Below, piece after piece: positions 27,579-37,003 of a stretch of 64,000 nt of DNA. How positions within the stretch are numbered: the stretch's first letter is position 1; the number at the start of each line of letters is the position of its first letter. The DNA is taken from NCBI RefSeq assembly GCF_001905735.1, contig NZ_LISW01000010.1, positions 264,591-328,590 of the forward strand, in the 5' to 3' direction. The notes under the pieces are model-generated. The model was not told where the DNA came from and did no database searches. It saw only the letters and a list, made by a program, of their open reading frames with translations. The position numbers and the translations under genes were made by a program. This stretch comes from Streptomyces sp. CB01249. Its GTDB lineage: Bacteria > Actinomycetota > Actinomycetes > Streptomycetales > Streptomycetaceae.

Positions 27579-28409
27579 TCAGAGCAGTTCGGTGACCGCC
27601 CCCGCGAACCCGGTGTCGAGCATGGTGCGGACCGTGGTGTCGGCGGAGCCGGACAGGCCGGTGTCGTGGCAGGCGACGCTGAGCATGTACCGCCCGCCCA
27701 GGACCCGGTGGGTGTCGAAGGACCATTCGCCGTCGGCGGCGGGCCGGCCGTCGGGCGCGAGCAGTTCACCGCCGCCCTCGGCGAAGCCGAACTCGGTGAA
27801 GTCGAGCCGCAGCCCCTGCCCGAGCGCCTTGGTGTACGCCTCCTTGAGCGTCCACAGCCGCAGCAGCCGCGCCGCCCGCTCCCCCTCCGGCAGGTGTTCC
27901 AGCGTGTCGCGTTCGCCGGGTGTCAGTACGTGTCCCTGGAGCAGGTCGTACGACATGGGCCGGGTGGCGGGTTCGACGTCGACGCCGATCCGGCCGTTGC
28001 GGCTGATGCCGACGGCGATCATGTCCTCGGTGTGGGTGAGGCTCACGTCGATCTGGTCGAGGCTGCGCAGATAGGGCCGGCCACCGATCCGGTACGCGAG
28101 GTCGAGTTCGGCCGGTCCGGTGCCCAGGGCGGCGGCCGCCGTGTACTTGGTGACGAGGCGGGAGGCGAGGAACCGGTAGCGGAGGGTCGGGTCCTGGGTG
28201 CGCCGGTAGCGCTGCCAGTCGCCGCCGAGCAGCTGCCGCAGCGCCGGGTGGGTGACGGCCGCCCCCAGCCACTCGCCCCAGGTGGTGTGGACGACGGCGT
28301 TGCCGTGGCGGTCCATGGCCTCGCGCACCAGGTGCCAGGGCGCGCCGGGCCCCGCGACGTGAAGGGGTGCGCTGATCCGCCCGGCACCGGGCGCGGGGAT
28401 GCTCGTCAT
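27579..28409 (-). CDS. Sfp-type 4'-phosphopantetheinyl transferase
   Basis: The 276-residue protein carries the magnesium and CoA-binding signature of Sfp-type enzymes: ISRNGRIGVDVEPATRP in the middle and WTLKEAYTKALGQGLRLDF about 55 residues later, preceded by LTHTEDMIAVG. It would convert the apo-ACPs at 37004-37267 and 42762-43283 (first domain) to holo form. Its start overlaps the acyl-CoA dehydrogenase-like gene by 4 nt. A dedicated enzyme is unusual for simple type II clusters and suggests special carrier proteins. Confidence 0.92.
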   Translation of the reverse strand: MTSIPAPGAGRISAPLHVAGPGAPWHLVREAMDRHGNAVVHTTWGEWLGAAVTHPALRQLLGGDWQRYRRTQDPTLRYRFLASRLVTKYTAAAALGTGPAELDLAYRIGGRPYLRSLDQIDVSLTHTEDMIAVGISRNGRIGVDVEPATRPMSYDLLQGHVLTPGERDTLEHLPEGERAARLLRLWTLKEAYTKALGQGLRLDFTEFGFAEGGGELLAPDGRPAADGEWSFDTHRVLGGRYMLSVACHDTGLSGSADTTVRTMLDTGFAGAVTELL

Positions 28410-30175
28410 GGTCTGCCTTCGTACGGGAGCGCGTCGAGGTCGTAGCCCAGCCCCTGGCCGTGACGGCGGATCAGCTCGGCGAGCACCTGGTCCTGGACGC
28501 CGTCGGGCAGGGCGGGCACCGGGATGCCGAGGCGCTGCCCGGCCCGGGTGAGGGCGAGCACGGCCCAGGCGGGGTCGGCGAGGAACGGGTCGGTGCCGTC
28601 CTGGCCCGCCCAGACGGCGAGCACGGCCGCGGCGCCGACGATCCGGCTGTAGCGGTCGCTGAGCCGGACGACGGCCGGGTCGGCGAGCGCGTCGGGACCG
28701 GCCGGAATGCGGCGGCACTGGGCGCGCAGCCCGCGCAGCTCGGTGGCGAACGCCTCGGCGAGCCCGGCCAGCGCGCCGGTGTGCCCGCCGGCTTCGCGGA
28801 GCGGGGCGAGCCGTTCGGCGGTCGCGACGAGCGAGGCGGCCATGAAGTCGCCGCCGCCCGCGATGCCGAGGAGCCGGTAGTCCAGGTGGGGCAGCGCGGC
28901 GCCCGGGGTGAACAGCTCGGCGGGCGGCTCGGGTTCGGCGAACCAGGAGCGTTCGGCGAGGCCGCGCAGCTGGGGCACCAGGACCGACTGGCAGGAGGCG
29001 GATCCGGCGTGCCCGAGCCCGGCGACGGGCAGGTCGCGGCTGAGCTTGCCGAGTGCCCCGTACGCGGGGCTCGTGTGGTCGTAGCCGCGGGCGCCGAGCA
29101 CCGTGGCGAGCTCTTCCAGGTTCTCCCGCAGCAGTTCGGGCACCACGTATTTGACGGCGGCGGCGAAGAGGTGGGCGCTCGCGGGGAGCAGGCTCAGGGC
29201 GCGCAGGACGGTGGTGGACATCGCGTCGCAGGCCAGGAGGTCGGCGAAGACCCCGGTGAGCGGCTTGTGCCAGCGCCGGGCGACCCCGTTCGCGCGGCCC
29301 TCCGTCGCGGCGCGCGCCGCGGAGTGCAGGACCGTTCCGGCGGCGGCGGTGACGAGCCCGCAGATCAGGCTCCGGTTCACCTGGAAGGCGCGCAGGGCGA
29401 TACCGGCCCCGTCGCCTGGGTGGCCGACGAGCGCGTCCTCGGGCACGGGCAGCTCGGCGAACTCCAGGCCGGAGAAGAGGGCCCCGCGCATTCCGGTGCT
29501 CTCCACCCGGGGCAGGTGGCGCAGGTGGGCCGGGTCCTGTCCGGCCGGGTCGAGCAGCAGGACGGAGTGGCTGCGCGGGCCGGGGGCCTCGTCGGTGCGG
29601 GCGTAGACGACGTGGAGGTCGGCGCGGGACGCGTTGAGGATGACGTCCTTGCGGCCGCTGATCAGGCGGCCGCCGGGGGCCGGGCGGGCGGTGAACTCGT
29701 GGCGCAGGATGGCGTTGGCGTGGGCGAGTTCGTGGTGCAGGATCGCGATCCGGCCGCCGCCGAGCAGCAGCCGGGCGGTCTCACGGCGCTGCGGCTCGTC
29801 CCCCGCCGCCCACACGGCGCCCGCCGCGAACAGCGAGATGAGGCCGTGGCCCATGCCGAGCCCCAGGTCGCGCCGGAACACCGGCCGCAGGGCCCGGGCC
29901 AGCAGATCGGCGCGGGTCAGCAGGCCGCCCAGCGCGGTGGGCACGAACTCGGCGCCGAGCCCCGCCTCGGTGAGCAGGGCCTCGGTCGCCTCGGGCGGGG
30001 TGCTGCGGGCGTCGGCGTCGAACAGGGCGGCGAACCCGTGCGGGTTGCCGGGGTCGTAGGGGTCGCCGAGCCGTGCTTCCAGGCGTCGCGCCCGTGCGAG
30101 GGCGTCCGCGTCCGCACGGTCCGGGGCGGGGGAGGAGGCGGCGGGGCGCCCGGGGATCTCTGCGAGGGTGGTCAT
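28406..30175 (-). CDS. Acyl-CoA dehydrogenase-like flavoprotein, long form
   Basis: The 589-residue protein follows the acyl-CoA dehydrogenase plan: a helical N-terminal part, a middle domain (GGGRIAILHHELAHANAILRH, RLISGRKDVILNAS) and a C-terminal helical part (FQVNRSLICGLVTAAAGTVL, SAHLFAAAVKYVVPELLREN, VLGARGYDHTSPAYGALGK). It is about 200 residues longer than the usual 380, with a C-terminal extension of poorly classified helices. I cannot identify the catalytic Glu by eye. It could desaturate or dehydrogenate a carrier-bound acyl group or act as an N- or C-oxygenase. It is co-translated with the phosphopantetheinyl transferase. Confidence 0.7.
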   Translation of the reverse strand: MTTLAEIPGRPAASSPAPDRADADALARARRLEARLGDPYDPGNPHGFAALFDADARSTPPEATEALLTEAGLGAEFVPTALGGLLTRADLLARALRPVFRRDLGLGMGHGLISLFAAGAVWAAGDEPQRRETARLLLGGGRIAILHHELAHANAILRHEFTARPAPGGRLISGRKDVILNASRADLHVVYARTDEAPGPRSHSVLLLDPAGQDPAHLRHLPRVESTGMRGALFSGLEFAELPVPEDALVGHPGDGAGIALRAFQVNRSLICGLVTAAAGTVLHSAARAATEGRANGVARRWHKPLTGVFADLLACDAMSTTVLRALSLLPASAHLFAAAVKYVVPELLRENLEELATVLGARGYDHTSPAYGALGKLSRDLPVAGLGHAGSASCQSVLVPQLRGLAERSWFAEPEPPAELFTPGAALPHLDYRLLGIAGGGDFMAASLVATAERLAPLREAGGHTGALAGLAEAFATELRGLRAQCRRIPAGPDALADPAVVRLSDRYSRIVGAAAVLAVWAGQDGTDPFLADPAWAVLALTRAGQRLGIPVPALPDGVQDQVLAELIRRHGQGLGYDLDALPYEGRP

Positions 30176-30306
30176 GACGGCGGCGTCCGCCTCCTTCGTC
30201 GTACGGGCACGGGGTGCGGGTGGGCGTGGCTCGACCCTGCGGGCGGCCGCTCGCGACGCGGTGGAGAACGGCTCGGGAACCGCTCCGGACACAGCCCAGG
30301 GGTGTC

Positions 30307-31266
30307 TCACAGCATGCGGATCGCGGTCTCCGCGTGCCGCTTCGCCAGGTTGAGCGTGGCCGTCGAATTGCGGCCCAGCGCCTCGCGTACGTAACGGCGG
30401 GCCTCGGGCAGTCCGGCGCCCGCGCCCAGGACCTGTTCGACGGCGGTCTCGCGGAGGACGACGGTGTGCTGGGAGACGACGGTGACGCCGGTCGCGTCGG
30501 GCACCACGGACCACTCGCCGGTGTGCGCCTCCATCAGGGCGGGGGTGGCGGTCTGCTTGTAGACGATGCGCCCGGCGTGCGGGAAGCAGATGCGGACGGA
30601 CTCGGTGGTGTGCGTACTGCCGTCCGCGGTGACGGTGTCCATCGCCATGACCTGGACGCCGGGGGCCGGTTCGGTGAAGTCGAGGCACGAGACGTGCGGG
30701 ACCAGCTCGGGCCAGTCGCCGACGCGGTAGAGGAAGTCGTAGACCAGCTCGGCGGGGCCGTGGACGCGCACCGAGTCCTCGAAGGACAGGACGAGGTCGT
30801 CCAGCAGGGTCCAGCGCTCCGCGATCCCCTTCAGACTGGCCAGCTCCGCGCGGGAGTTGGTGTCGCACGCGGTCTCGACCCACTCCACGTCCCCGGGGCG
30901 GTCCCCGGCGACGGTGAAGTCGTGCAGCAGGACCAGCCGGGTGCCCCCGCCGGGGCGTTCCTCCACGATCCAGGTGCCCTCCATGGTCTCGACCGGGGCC
31001 TGCGGCCGGGTCTGCCGGAAGGTGATGCGGCGCGCCGCCGGGTCCTGGGTGCGCTCGGAGAGCCAGGACCGCACGTCGCCGTTGGCGGTCGCCCACATGC
31101 GCAGCCGCTCGTCGCGCCCGTCGAACTCAAGCCGCTCCACGTGCACGTTGGGCGGGAAGAACAGCGGCCAGCGCTCGGCGTCCGCGATCAGCCCGTAGAC
31201 GACGCCCGGCTGGGCGTCCACGTCGACACTGTGCCTCGTCCGGTGCACACGTACGTCCGACACCAC
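30307..31266 (-). CDS. Di-domain aromatase/cyclase
   Basis: The 319-residue protein is built of two START/SRPBCC-type halves (about 1-155 and 160-319). The first has VYGLIADAERWPLFFPPNVHVE; the second has ELVYDFLYRVGDWPELVPHV, an evident internal duplication. That is the layout of ActVII/Gris-ORF4-type enzymes, which dehydrate and aromatise the first ring (C7-C12) of C9-reduced polyketides. A ketoreductase gene lies immediately upstream, consistent with a reduced substrate. Translation starts at a GTG at 31266. Confidence 0.9.
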   Translation of the reverse strand: MVSDVRVHRTRHSVDVDAQPGVVYGLIADAERWPLFFPPNVHVERLEFDGRDERLRMWATANGDVRSWLSERTQDPAARRITFRQTRPQAPVETMEGTWIVEERPGGGTRLVLLHDFTVAGDRPGDVEWVETACDTNSRAELASLKGIAERWTLLDDLVLSFEDSVRVHGPAELVYDFLYRVGDWPELVPHVSCLDFTEPAPGVQVMAMDTVTADGSTHTTESVRICFPHAGRIVYKQTATPALMEAHTGEWSVVPDATGVTVVSQHTVVLRETAVEQVLGAGAGLPEARRYVREALGRNSTATLNLAKRHAETAIRML

Positions 31267-31325
31267 ACACCTCTTTCTCGGTTGTTCGTGGACCCCGCCC
31301 GCGCGGCGCGGGCGGTCCGGGAGGG

Positions 31326-32120
31326 TCAGAAGTTGCCCAGGCCGCCGCAGACGTTGAGGGCCTGCGCCGTGATGGAGGCGGCGGGCCCGGACGTCAGGTA
31401 GCCGACCAGGGCCGCGACCTCCTCCGGGGTGGAGTAGCGCCCGAGCGGGATCTTCGCCTCGAACCGGGCGAGGACGTCCTCGTCGGTGGTGTCCCAGGCG
31501 GCGGCGTATCCCGCGCGCACCCGCTGGGCCATCGCGGTCTCGACGTAGCCGGGGCAGACGGCGTTGACGGTGACCCCGGTCGGTGCCAGCTCGCGGCCGA
31601 GCGCCTTGGTGAAGCCGACGACGCCGTGCTTGGAGGCGCTGTACGGGGCGCCGAGCAGGACGCCCTGCTTTCCGGCGGTGGAGGCGATGTTGATGATCCG
31701 CCCCCGGGCGGCGGCGTCCTGGAGCCCGCCGTTCGCCAGGGCCTCACGGGTCACCAGGAACACGCTGTTGAGGTTGGTGTCGATGACGTCGTACCAGAGC
31801 TCGTCGGTCAGCTCGGCGGTCACCCCGCCCCCGCTGCGCCCGGCGTTGTTGACGAGGACGGTGAGCGGCCCGTACGCGGTGACGGCGGCGCGCACCAGGG
31901 CGGCGACGTCCTCGCGGGACCGCACGTCGGCGGCCTGCCCGGAGACGTCGAGGCCCTCGTCGCGCAGGGCGTCGACGGTCTCCTTGACGGCCGCGTCGGT
32001 GCGGGCGCACAGGAAGACCCGGTGTCCGGCGCGGCCGAGCGTACGGACCACTTCCAAGCCGATGCCGCTGGTACCGCCGGTCACCAGGGCGACGGGACGG
32101 GTCTCGGGGGTGGCGGTCAT
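31326..32120 (-). CDS. Polyketide ketoreductase, ActIII-type
   Basis: The 264-residue short-chain dehydrogenase has the NADPH motif VTGGTSGIGLEVV, VLVNNAGRSGGGVT and NIASTAGKQGV. The catalytic YSASKHGVVGFTKALG and C-terminal VCGGLGNF are also present. Sequence and length match the C9 ketoreductases of aromatic type II systems (ActIII group). It overlaps the flavin monooxygenase gene by 4 nt and precedes the aromatase gene by 59 nt, so reduction and first-ring aromatisation are genetically linked. Confidence 0.93.
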   Translation of the reverse strand: MTATPETRPVALVTGGTSGIGLEVVRTLGRAGHRVFLCARTDAAVKETVDALRDEGLDVSGQAADVRSREDVAALVRAAVTAYGPLTVLVNNAGRSGGGVTAELTDELWYDVIDTNLNSVFLVTREALANGGLQDAAARGRIINIASTAGKQGVLLGAPYSASKHGVVGFTKALGRELAPTGVTVNAVCPGYVETAMAQRVRAGYAAAWDTTDEDVLARFEAKIPLGRYSTPEEVAALVGYLTSGPAASITAQALNVCGGLGNF

Positions 32121-33820
32121 GAGCGGTGCTCCTTCGTCGTGGCCGGGTGTACGGAAACGGCGCGCGGCTCCACGCGGGCCGGCAGCGCGAGCGGGGCGGA
32201 CGGCCCGACGGGGGTGAGGGCGCGGTCGAGCGCGGTCCGGCTGAGCACCGGGCCGCGCGCGGCGACGTATCCGTCGGGGCGCACCAGGAGCCAGGAGCCG
32301 GGGCGCAGGCCGAGCGCGGTGCGCAGCGTGGCGCCGGGGTCGGCGAGGGGCGCGGGGCCTTCGGAGCCGTCGGCGCGGCCGCCGAGGGTGCGCACGGAGA
32401 GCCATTCGGCGTACTGGGCGGCCGCGGTGACGGCGACGCCCACGGGCACGTCGCCGGGTCCGGAGCCGCCCGCCCCGAGCAGCAGGCTCCACCGCACGTC
32501 CCGCAGTTCGGCGGTGAACGCCTCGCGCACGGTGGGCTCCAGGCCGTCCAGCACGACGGCCCGGGCGCGGCCGCCCGGGGCGGGCCCGGTGGCGGCGGTC
32601 CCCGCGGTGGTGAGCGGCGAGTCGCCGTAGCCGATGCGCAGCCCGGACATCCCGCCGAGGACCTTGCGCTGAATGGCGCGGCGCAGCGGGGTGACGTTGC
32701 GTACGACGGTGAAGACGACGGGCAGCACGGCCGCGGCGAGCAGGTTCTTCAGCTGCACCAGGACGGTGGCGGTGCGGGTGGAGTCGAGCAGGGCGGCGCC
32801 GATGGGCACGCGCTCGGCGCCGTAGCTGTCGAGCAACCGGTCCGCCGCGTGGCCCTGTTCGACCTGGGCGAGCTTCCAGGCGAGGTTGTACGCCTCCTGG
32901 ATGCCGGTGTTCATGCCCTGGCCCGAGGCGGGGCTGTGCACATGGGCGGCGTCGCCCGCGACGAAGACCCGCCCCTCGCGCATCCGGTCGACCCTGCGCT
33001 GCTGGAACGTGAAGACGGACGTCCACTCGCTGGGACCGACGGTGACCTGACGGCCCAGGCCCTTGGACAGCTTCGCGCCGAGGCGTTCCTCCGCACCGGC
33101 GGGGTCGCGGTCCGGCACGGTGTCGAGGAGGCGCCAGTGCCCCTCGCGCGCGTACGGCACCATCATCAGGGCCTGTCCGCCGGTGTGCGCCCAGTAGATG
33201 GTGTCGGGCGGCAGGTCCATCGTGACGGGCACGTCGGCGAGCATCCAGGTCTCGCTGCTGGTACCGGCGAGCTCCAGGCCGAGGAGCTTGCGGACGGTGC
33301 TGTGGCCGCCGTCGCATCCGACGAGCCAGGAGACGTCCGCGGTGCTCCGGGCGCCGTCGGCGTCCTCCAGCGTCACGCGCACCCCGTCCGGGTGCTGGTC
33401 GAGGCCGGTGAGCCGGACGCCCCACTCGATGTCGACGCCGAGCCGGGCCACCGCCTCGCGCAGCACGGCCTCCGTCTCGGTCTGGCCGATGATCAGCGTG
33501 AAGGGGTACGCGGTGGGCATCGACGCGTAGTCGGCCTGGAGGCGGACCAGGCGGCGGCCCTCGGCGTACATGGTGAAGGCGGCGTTCCGGCGGCCCCGGG
33601 CGAGCACGGCGTCGACGACGCCCATCTGGTCGTACGTCTCCAGGGTGCGCGGGTGCGTGGCGACGGCGCGGCTGGTGCGTGCGGGTGCTGGGGCCGCGTC
33701 GACGAGGCGGACCCGCAGGCCGCGGCGGGCCAGTTCGTGGGCGGCGGTCAGGCCGACGGGGCCGGCGCCCGCGATCAGCACCTGCGGCGGGGCGGCCGGC
33801 TCCGTGCCGGAGTTCACCAT
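32117..33820 (-). CDS. FAD-dependent aromatic polyketide monooxygenase
   Basis: The 567-residue class A flavin monooxygenase has the FAD motif VLIAGAGPVGLTAAHELARR, the DG motif WLVGCDGGHSTVRKLLG and the GD motif VFVAGDAAHVHSPASGQGMN. A C-terminal thioredoxin-like extension (about 400-567) follows, as in PgaE/RdmE/OxyS-type polyketide hydroxylases. It probably hydroxylates an aromatic ring or performs a Baeyer-Villiger step; which one cannot be read from sequence. It sits between the acyl-CoA ligase and ketoreductase genes and overlaps the latter. Confidence 0.9.
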   Translation of the reverse strand: MVNSGTEPAAPPQVLIAGAGPVGLTAAHELARRGLRVRLVDAAPAPARTSRAVATHPRTLETYDQMGVVDAVLARGRRNAAFTMYAEGRRLVRLQADYASMPTAYPFTLIIGQTETEAVLREAVARLGVDIEWGVRLTGLDQHPDGVRVTLEDADGARSTADVSWLVGCDGGHSTVRKLLGLELAGTSSETWMLADVPVTMDLPPDTIYWAHTGGQALMMVPYAREGHWRLLDTVPDRDPAGAEERLGAKLSKGLGRQVTVGPSEWTSVFTFQQRRVDRMREGRVFVAGDAAHVHSPASGQGMNTGIQEAYNLAWKLAQVEQGHAADRLLDSYGAERVPIGAALLDSTRTATVLVQLKNLLAAAVLPVVFTVVRNVTPLRRAIQRKVLGGMSGLRIGYGDSPLTTAGTAATGPAPGGRARAVVLDGLEPTVREAFTAELRDVRWSLLLGAGGSGPGDVPVGVAVTAAAQYAEWLSVRTLGGRADGSEGPAPLADPGATLRTALGLRPGSWLLVRPDGYVAARGPVLSRTALDRALTPVGPSAPLALPARVEPRAVSVHPATTKEHRS

Positions 33821-33857
33821 GGTCGGTCTCCCGGGTCGGGGGCGGACGGTCGGGCGG

Positions 33858-35441
33858 TCACAGCGCGGCGCTGGCGCGCAGCTTCTGGCGTACGGCGCGG
33901 CGCCGGGGCTTCCCGGTGGGGGTGCGCGGCACGGTGTCGATCGCCTCGGCGAAGCGGATCTGCTCGAAGCGGCCGAGGCGGTCGTTGGCGCGCTCGGTGA
34001 TCGCGTCCAGCACGTCGAGCACGCCGTGGCCGTACGGGTCGCCCTCCACCCCGGCGTCCTCGCGCAGCACGATCCCGGCCCACACCAGGGCCCCGTGCTC
34101 GGGGTCGGGCCAGTCCGCGACCAGGCAGTCGGCGACCCGGGGGTCGTCGGCGAGGATCCGCTCGATGCGGCTGGGCGAGACGATCTCGTTGTCGTACTTG
34201 AAGACGTCGGCGAGCCGGTCGACCAGGCTGAGGTTGCCCTCGTCGTCCAGGCGGCCGACGTCCCCGGTGGCGAAGAAGCCGTCCGCGTCGACCCGGGCGG
34301 GATGCTCCTCGCCCAGGTATCCGGCCATCAGCTGCGGCCCGCGCACCAGGACCTCGCCGACCGACCAGGGGCCGAGCGGGCGCCGGGTCGTGAGGTCCAC
34401 GATGCGGCACTCGGTGTCCGCGACGACGGAGCCGACGGTGCCGGACCGGTAGCGGCCGGGCCGCTGGCTGTGCGTGAGCGGGGACAGCTCGGCCATGCCG
34501 TAGCCCTGGATGACGGGCACGCCGAGCCGTTCCTCCAGGACGCGCGCCGTCTGCGGCCGCAGCGCAGATCCGCCGGAGAGCACCGCGGTCAGCCGCAGCC
34601 CGTCCGGCGCACCGCCCGCCGCCAGGCGCTCATCGGCGGCCAGGGCGTGCAGCCGGGCGGGCAGCCCGTAGTAATGCGTGGCCCCCGCGTCGGCGGCGGC
34701 GCCGAGCGACGCGAAGGGGTCGGGGTCCTGGCAGAGGACCTGGCACGCGCCCGCGTACAGGGCCGAGTTCAGGTGCATGACGTGGTAGAGCGGCAGGTGG
34801 TTGAGGGTCACCGAAGCGCCGGTCAGGCCGTGTGCGTCGGCGGTCTGCCAGGCGTTGGCGACGACGTTGCGATGGGTCAGCAGGACGCCCTTGGGGGCGC
34901 CGGTGGTCCCGGTGGTGAACTGCACGCACGCCACGTCGTCCGGCGACGCGGCGGGCCCGGCGTACGGCCGCGCCCCGGCGATCAGCTCGTGCAGGGGGAC
35001 GGTTCCGGCGGGCGCCCGCCCGTGGGGGGCGTCCACGACCACGACGGTGCGCAGGGCGGGCAGCCCGGGCGCGATCCGCGTGAGGGACGCGGCGGTGGCG
35101 GCGGGCGCGAGGACGATCTCGGCGCCCGAGGTGCCGAGCACGTGGTGCAGCCCCTCCGGCGGGAGCAGCGGGTTGACCAGCACGACGGTGGCCCCGGCCC
35201 GCATGACCCCGTGGTACGCGGCGGCGAACTCCGGGGTGAGGGTGTGGGTGACCCCGACCCGGGTGCCGCGGCCGGCGCCCGCCGAGGAGAGCCAGCCGGC
35301 AATCCGGTCGGCGTAGGCGTCGAGTTCGGCGAAGCGCAGCACGCGGGTCGCGGTGCGCACGGCGGTGCCGTCGGGGTCGCGCCACGCGGCGCGCCGCAGC
35401 AGTCCGTCCACCGGGAGGTCGCTGTACGGGGTGTCGCGCAC
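33858..35441 (-). CDS. Acyl-CoA/acyl-ACP ligase (AMP-forming)
   Basis: The 527-residue product from the GTG at 35441 (GAAGGGG upstream) is a complete ANL-superfamily enzyme. It has the phosphate loop FTTGTTGAPKGVLLTHRN, YGMAELSPLTHS, GDVGRLDDEGNLSLVDR and the C-terminal lysine motif TPTGKPRRRAVRQKL. FKYDNEIVSPSRIE replaces the usual KYKGYQVSPAE. It activates a carboxylic acid as an adenylate, then thioester; the substrate is unknown. In a type II PKS it could load an unusual starter or reactivate a released acid. It is divergent from the SnoaL-like gene. Confidence 0.9.
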   Translation of the reverse strand: MRDTPYSDLPVDGLLRRAAWRDPDGTAVRTATRVLRFAELDAYADRIAGWLSSAGAGRGTRVGVTHTLTPEFAAAYHGVMRAGATVVLVNPLLPPEGLHHVLGTSGAEIVLAPAATAASLTRIAPGLPALRTVVVVDAPHGRAPAGTVPLHELIAGARPYAGPAASPDDVACVQFTTGTTGAPKGVLLTHRNVVANAWQTADAHGLTGASVTLNHLPLYHVMHLNSALYAGACQVLCQDPDPFASLGAAADAGATHYYGLPARLHALAADERLAAGGAPDGLRLTAVLSGGSALRPQTARVLEERLGVPVIQGYGMAELSPLTHSQRPGRYRSGTVGSVVADTECRIVDLTTRRPLGPWSVGEVLVRGPQLMAGYLGEEHPARVDADGFFATGDVGRLDDEGNLSLVDRLADVFKYDNEIVSPSRIERILADDPRVADCLVADWPDPEHGALVWAGIVLREDAGVEGDPYGHGVLDVLDAITERANDRLGRFEQIRFAEAIDTVPRTPTGKPRRRAVRQKLRASAAL

Positions 35442-35598
35442 CGGGGTCCCCTTCCGTCGTCCACCGGCGGCCTTTACCTCCGGATTGCCTTCACCCTCCG
35501 CCGGTGCGCTTGAGGAATCTTCGAAGAGCGCTCGATCAGCACCACGGAAGGTGACGGAGAACCGCCCGAAGACCCCTGCGGAGGAAAAGGAAGACACG

Positions 35599-36087
35599 AT
35601 GACGGCCGACACCACGCACCTCACCGGACACGCGCCGGACACCTCGGACTTCGGTTCGCTGTACGCCGAGGTGCAGCAGTTCTACGCCCACCAGATGCAG
35701 CTCTTCGACCGCCACGAGGCCGAGCGCTGGGCCGCCACCTTCACCGAGGACGCCGTGTTCAGCGTGCCCACGCTGGACAGCCCGGTGCACGGACGCGCGG
35801 AGCTGGCCGCCAACGTCCACCACAACCGGGCCCGGCAGGAGCGCGAGGGCGGGCAGCTGCGCCACTGGATCGGCATGCTCGACGTGGACGTCCGCCCCGG
35901 CGGCGTCCTGCACACCCGCGCCTACGCGCTGGTCTTCGCGACGCCCCGGGGCGGTGTGCCGGTGGTGTCGCGGTTCTGTGTGATGGCGGACGAACTGGTG
36001 CGCTGCCGGGGCCGGCTACGGGTCCGCAGCCGCGTGGTGTCGCGGGACGACCTCACGGCCGGCTACCCGGCCCCGGTGCTCGTCTGA
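35599..36087 (+). CDS. SnoaL-like / NTF2-fold protein
   Basis: The 162-residue protein contains a single NTF2-like domain: DFGSLYAEVQQFYAHQMQLF, DRHEAERWAATFTEDAVFSVP, GRAELAANVHHNRAR, GGQLRHWIGMLDVDV and RSRVVSRDDL. Members act as polyketide cyclases, hydroxylases or ring-hydroxylating dioxygenase beta-like proteins. It is the only plus-strand gene in the PKS core, transcribed divergently from the ligase with the promoters in 35442-35598. It is preceded by a purine-rich AAGGAAG site. Confidence 0.8.
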   Translation: MTADTTHLTGHAPDTSDFGSLYAEVQQFYAHQMQLFDRHEAERWAATFTEDAVFSVPTLDSPVHGRAELAANVHHNRARQEREGGQLRHWIGMLDVDVRPGGVLHTRAYALVFATPRGGVPVVSRFCVMADELVRCRGRLRVRSRVVSRDDLTAGYPAPVLV

Positions 36088-36103
36088 GGGATGCGCGAGG
36101 GCG

Positions 36104-37003
36104 TCAGGCGCGGCAGACCGGCAGACCGCCGTGGTACCGCGCCATCTCCCGGAACAGCGCCCCGATGTCGAGGGGCGCGCCCGGGAGGGCGCCGCGCTGC
36201 TCCGCGTACGCCCGGTGCAGATTGGGCACCAGCCGCTCGGAGTCCAGGAGCCCGGCGTACGGGCCGGGCCCGGCCTCCCGGGCGACGTCGTACGGGGTCA
36301 GCCCGGCGGCGACGCCCGCGCGGGCGAGCTCCTGGAGGCGGCGGAAGTACGCCGCGTCGGCGTCGAGGAGTTCCGGGCCGCCGACGGGCCCGTGCCCGGG
36401 GACGACCGTGAGCGGTTCCAGGGCGCGCAGGGCGGCGAGGGCGCGCAGGGAGCCGCTGACCGAGCCCATGGGGCAGAACGGGGTGACGCCGTTCATCACC
36501 ACGTCACCGGCGAACAGGACGCGCGGCCCGGGCAGCCACACCACGGTGTCGCCGCAGGTGTGCGCGGGCCCCACGTGCAGGAGTTCGGCCCGCAACTCCC
36601 CCACGTACAGCGTCATCCGCTCCTCGAAGGTGACCTGCGGGACCACGACTTCCAGGTCCCCCCAGCGCACTTCGGGCCAGAGCCCCGTCAGGTGCAGCCC
36701 CGCCGCGGCGGCCTCGTCCCTGGCCCGTGCGTGGCCGACGACGACCGCCTCCGGGAAGACGCAGTTGCCGAAGGTGTGGTCGCCGTGGAAGTGCGTGTTG
36801 ACCAGGTAGCGGGGCGGCCCGGCCGTCACCGCCAGGACCCGGGCGCGCAGGGCGCGGGCCCGGTCCAGGGTGGCGACGGTGTCGATCAGCGCGCTCTCAC
36901 CTCCGTCGGCGAGCAGCCCGGAGTTGTTCAGACACCAGCCGCCGTCGCCCTGGACGTGGGCATGGACACCGTCGGCGATCTCGCTGAGCCGGCCGTCCGT
37001 CAT
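36104..37003 (-). CDS. Metallo-beta-lactamase-fold cyclase, ActIV-like
   Basis: The 299-residue protein has the metal motif NTHFHGDHTFGN, GPAHTCGDTVVWLPGPRVLFAGDVV and the distal VVPGHGPVGG, all in metallo-beta-lactamase spacing. Its length equals that of ActIV-type second/third-ring cyclases (about 300 residues), and it directly follows the ACP gene (stop and start adjacent at 37003-37004). In that role it would catalyse aldol condensation and thioester release of the bicyclic intermediate. A generic hydrolase is the alternative, but position favours a cyclase. Confidence 0.8.
   Translation of the reverse strand: MTDGRLSEIADGVHAHVQGDGGWCLNNSGLLADGGESALIDTVATLDRARALRARVLAVTAGPPRYLVNTHFHGDHTFGNCVFPEAVVVGHARARDEAAAAGLHLTGLWPEVRWGDLEVVVPQVTFEERMTLYVGELRAELLHVGPAHTCGDTVVWLPGPRVLFAGDVVMNGVTPFCPMGSVSGSLRALAALRALEPLTVVPGHGPVGGPELLDADAAYFRRLQELARAGVAAGLTPYDVAREAGPGPYAGLLDSERLVPNLHRAYAEQRGALPGAPLDIGALFREMARYHGGLPVCRA

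Noticed and set aside
36104..37003. Self-resistance beta-lactamase
   Set aside because: The metallo-beta-lactamase fold is shared by many enzymes; length and position directly after the ACP favour an ActIV-like cyclase.
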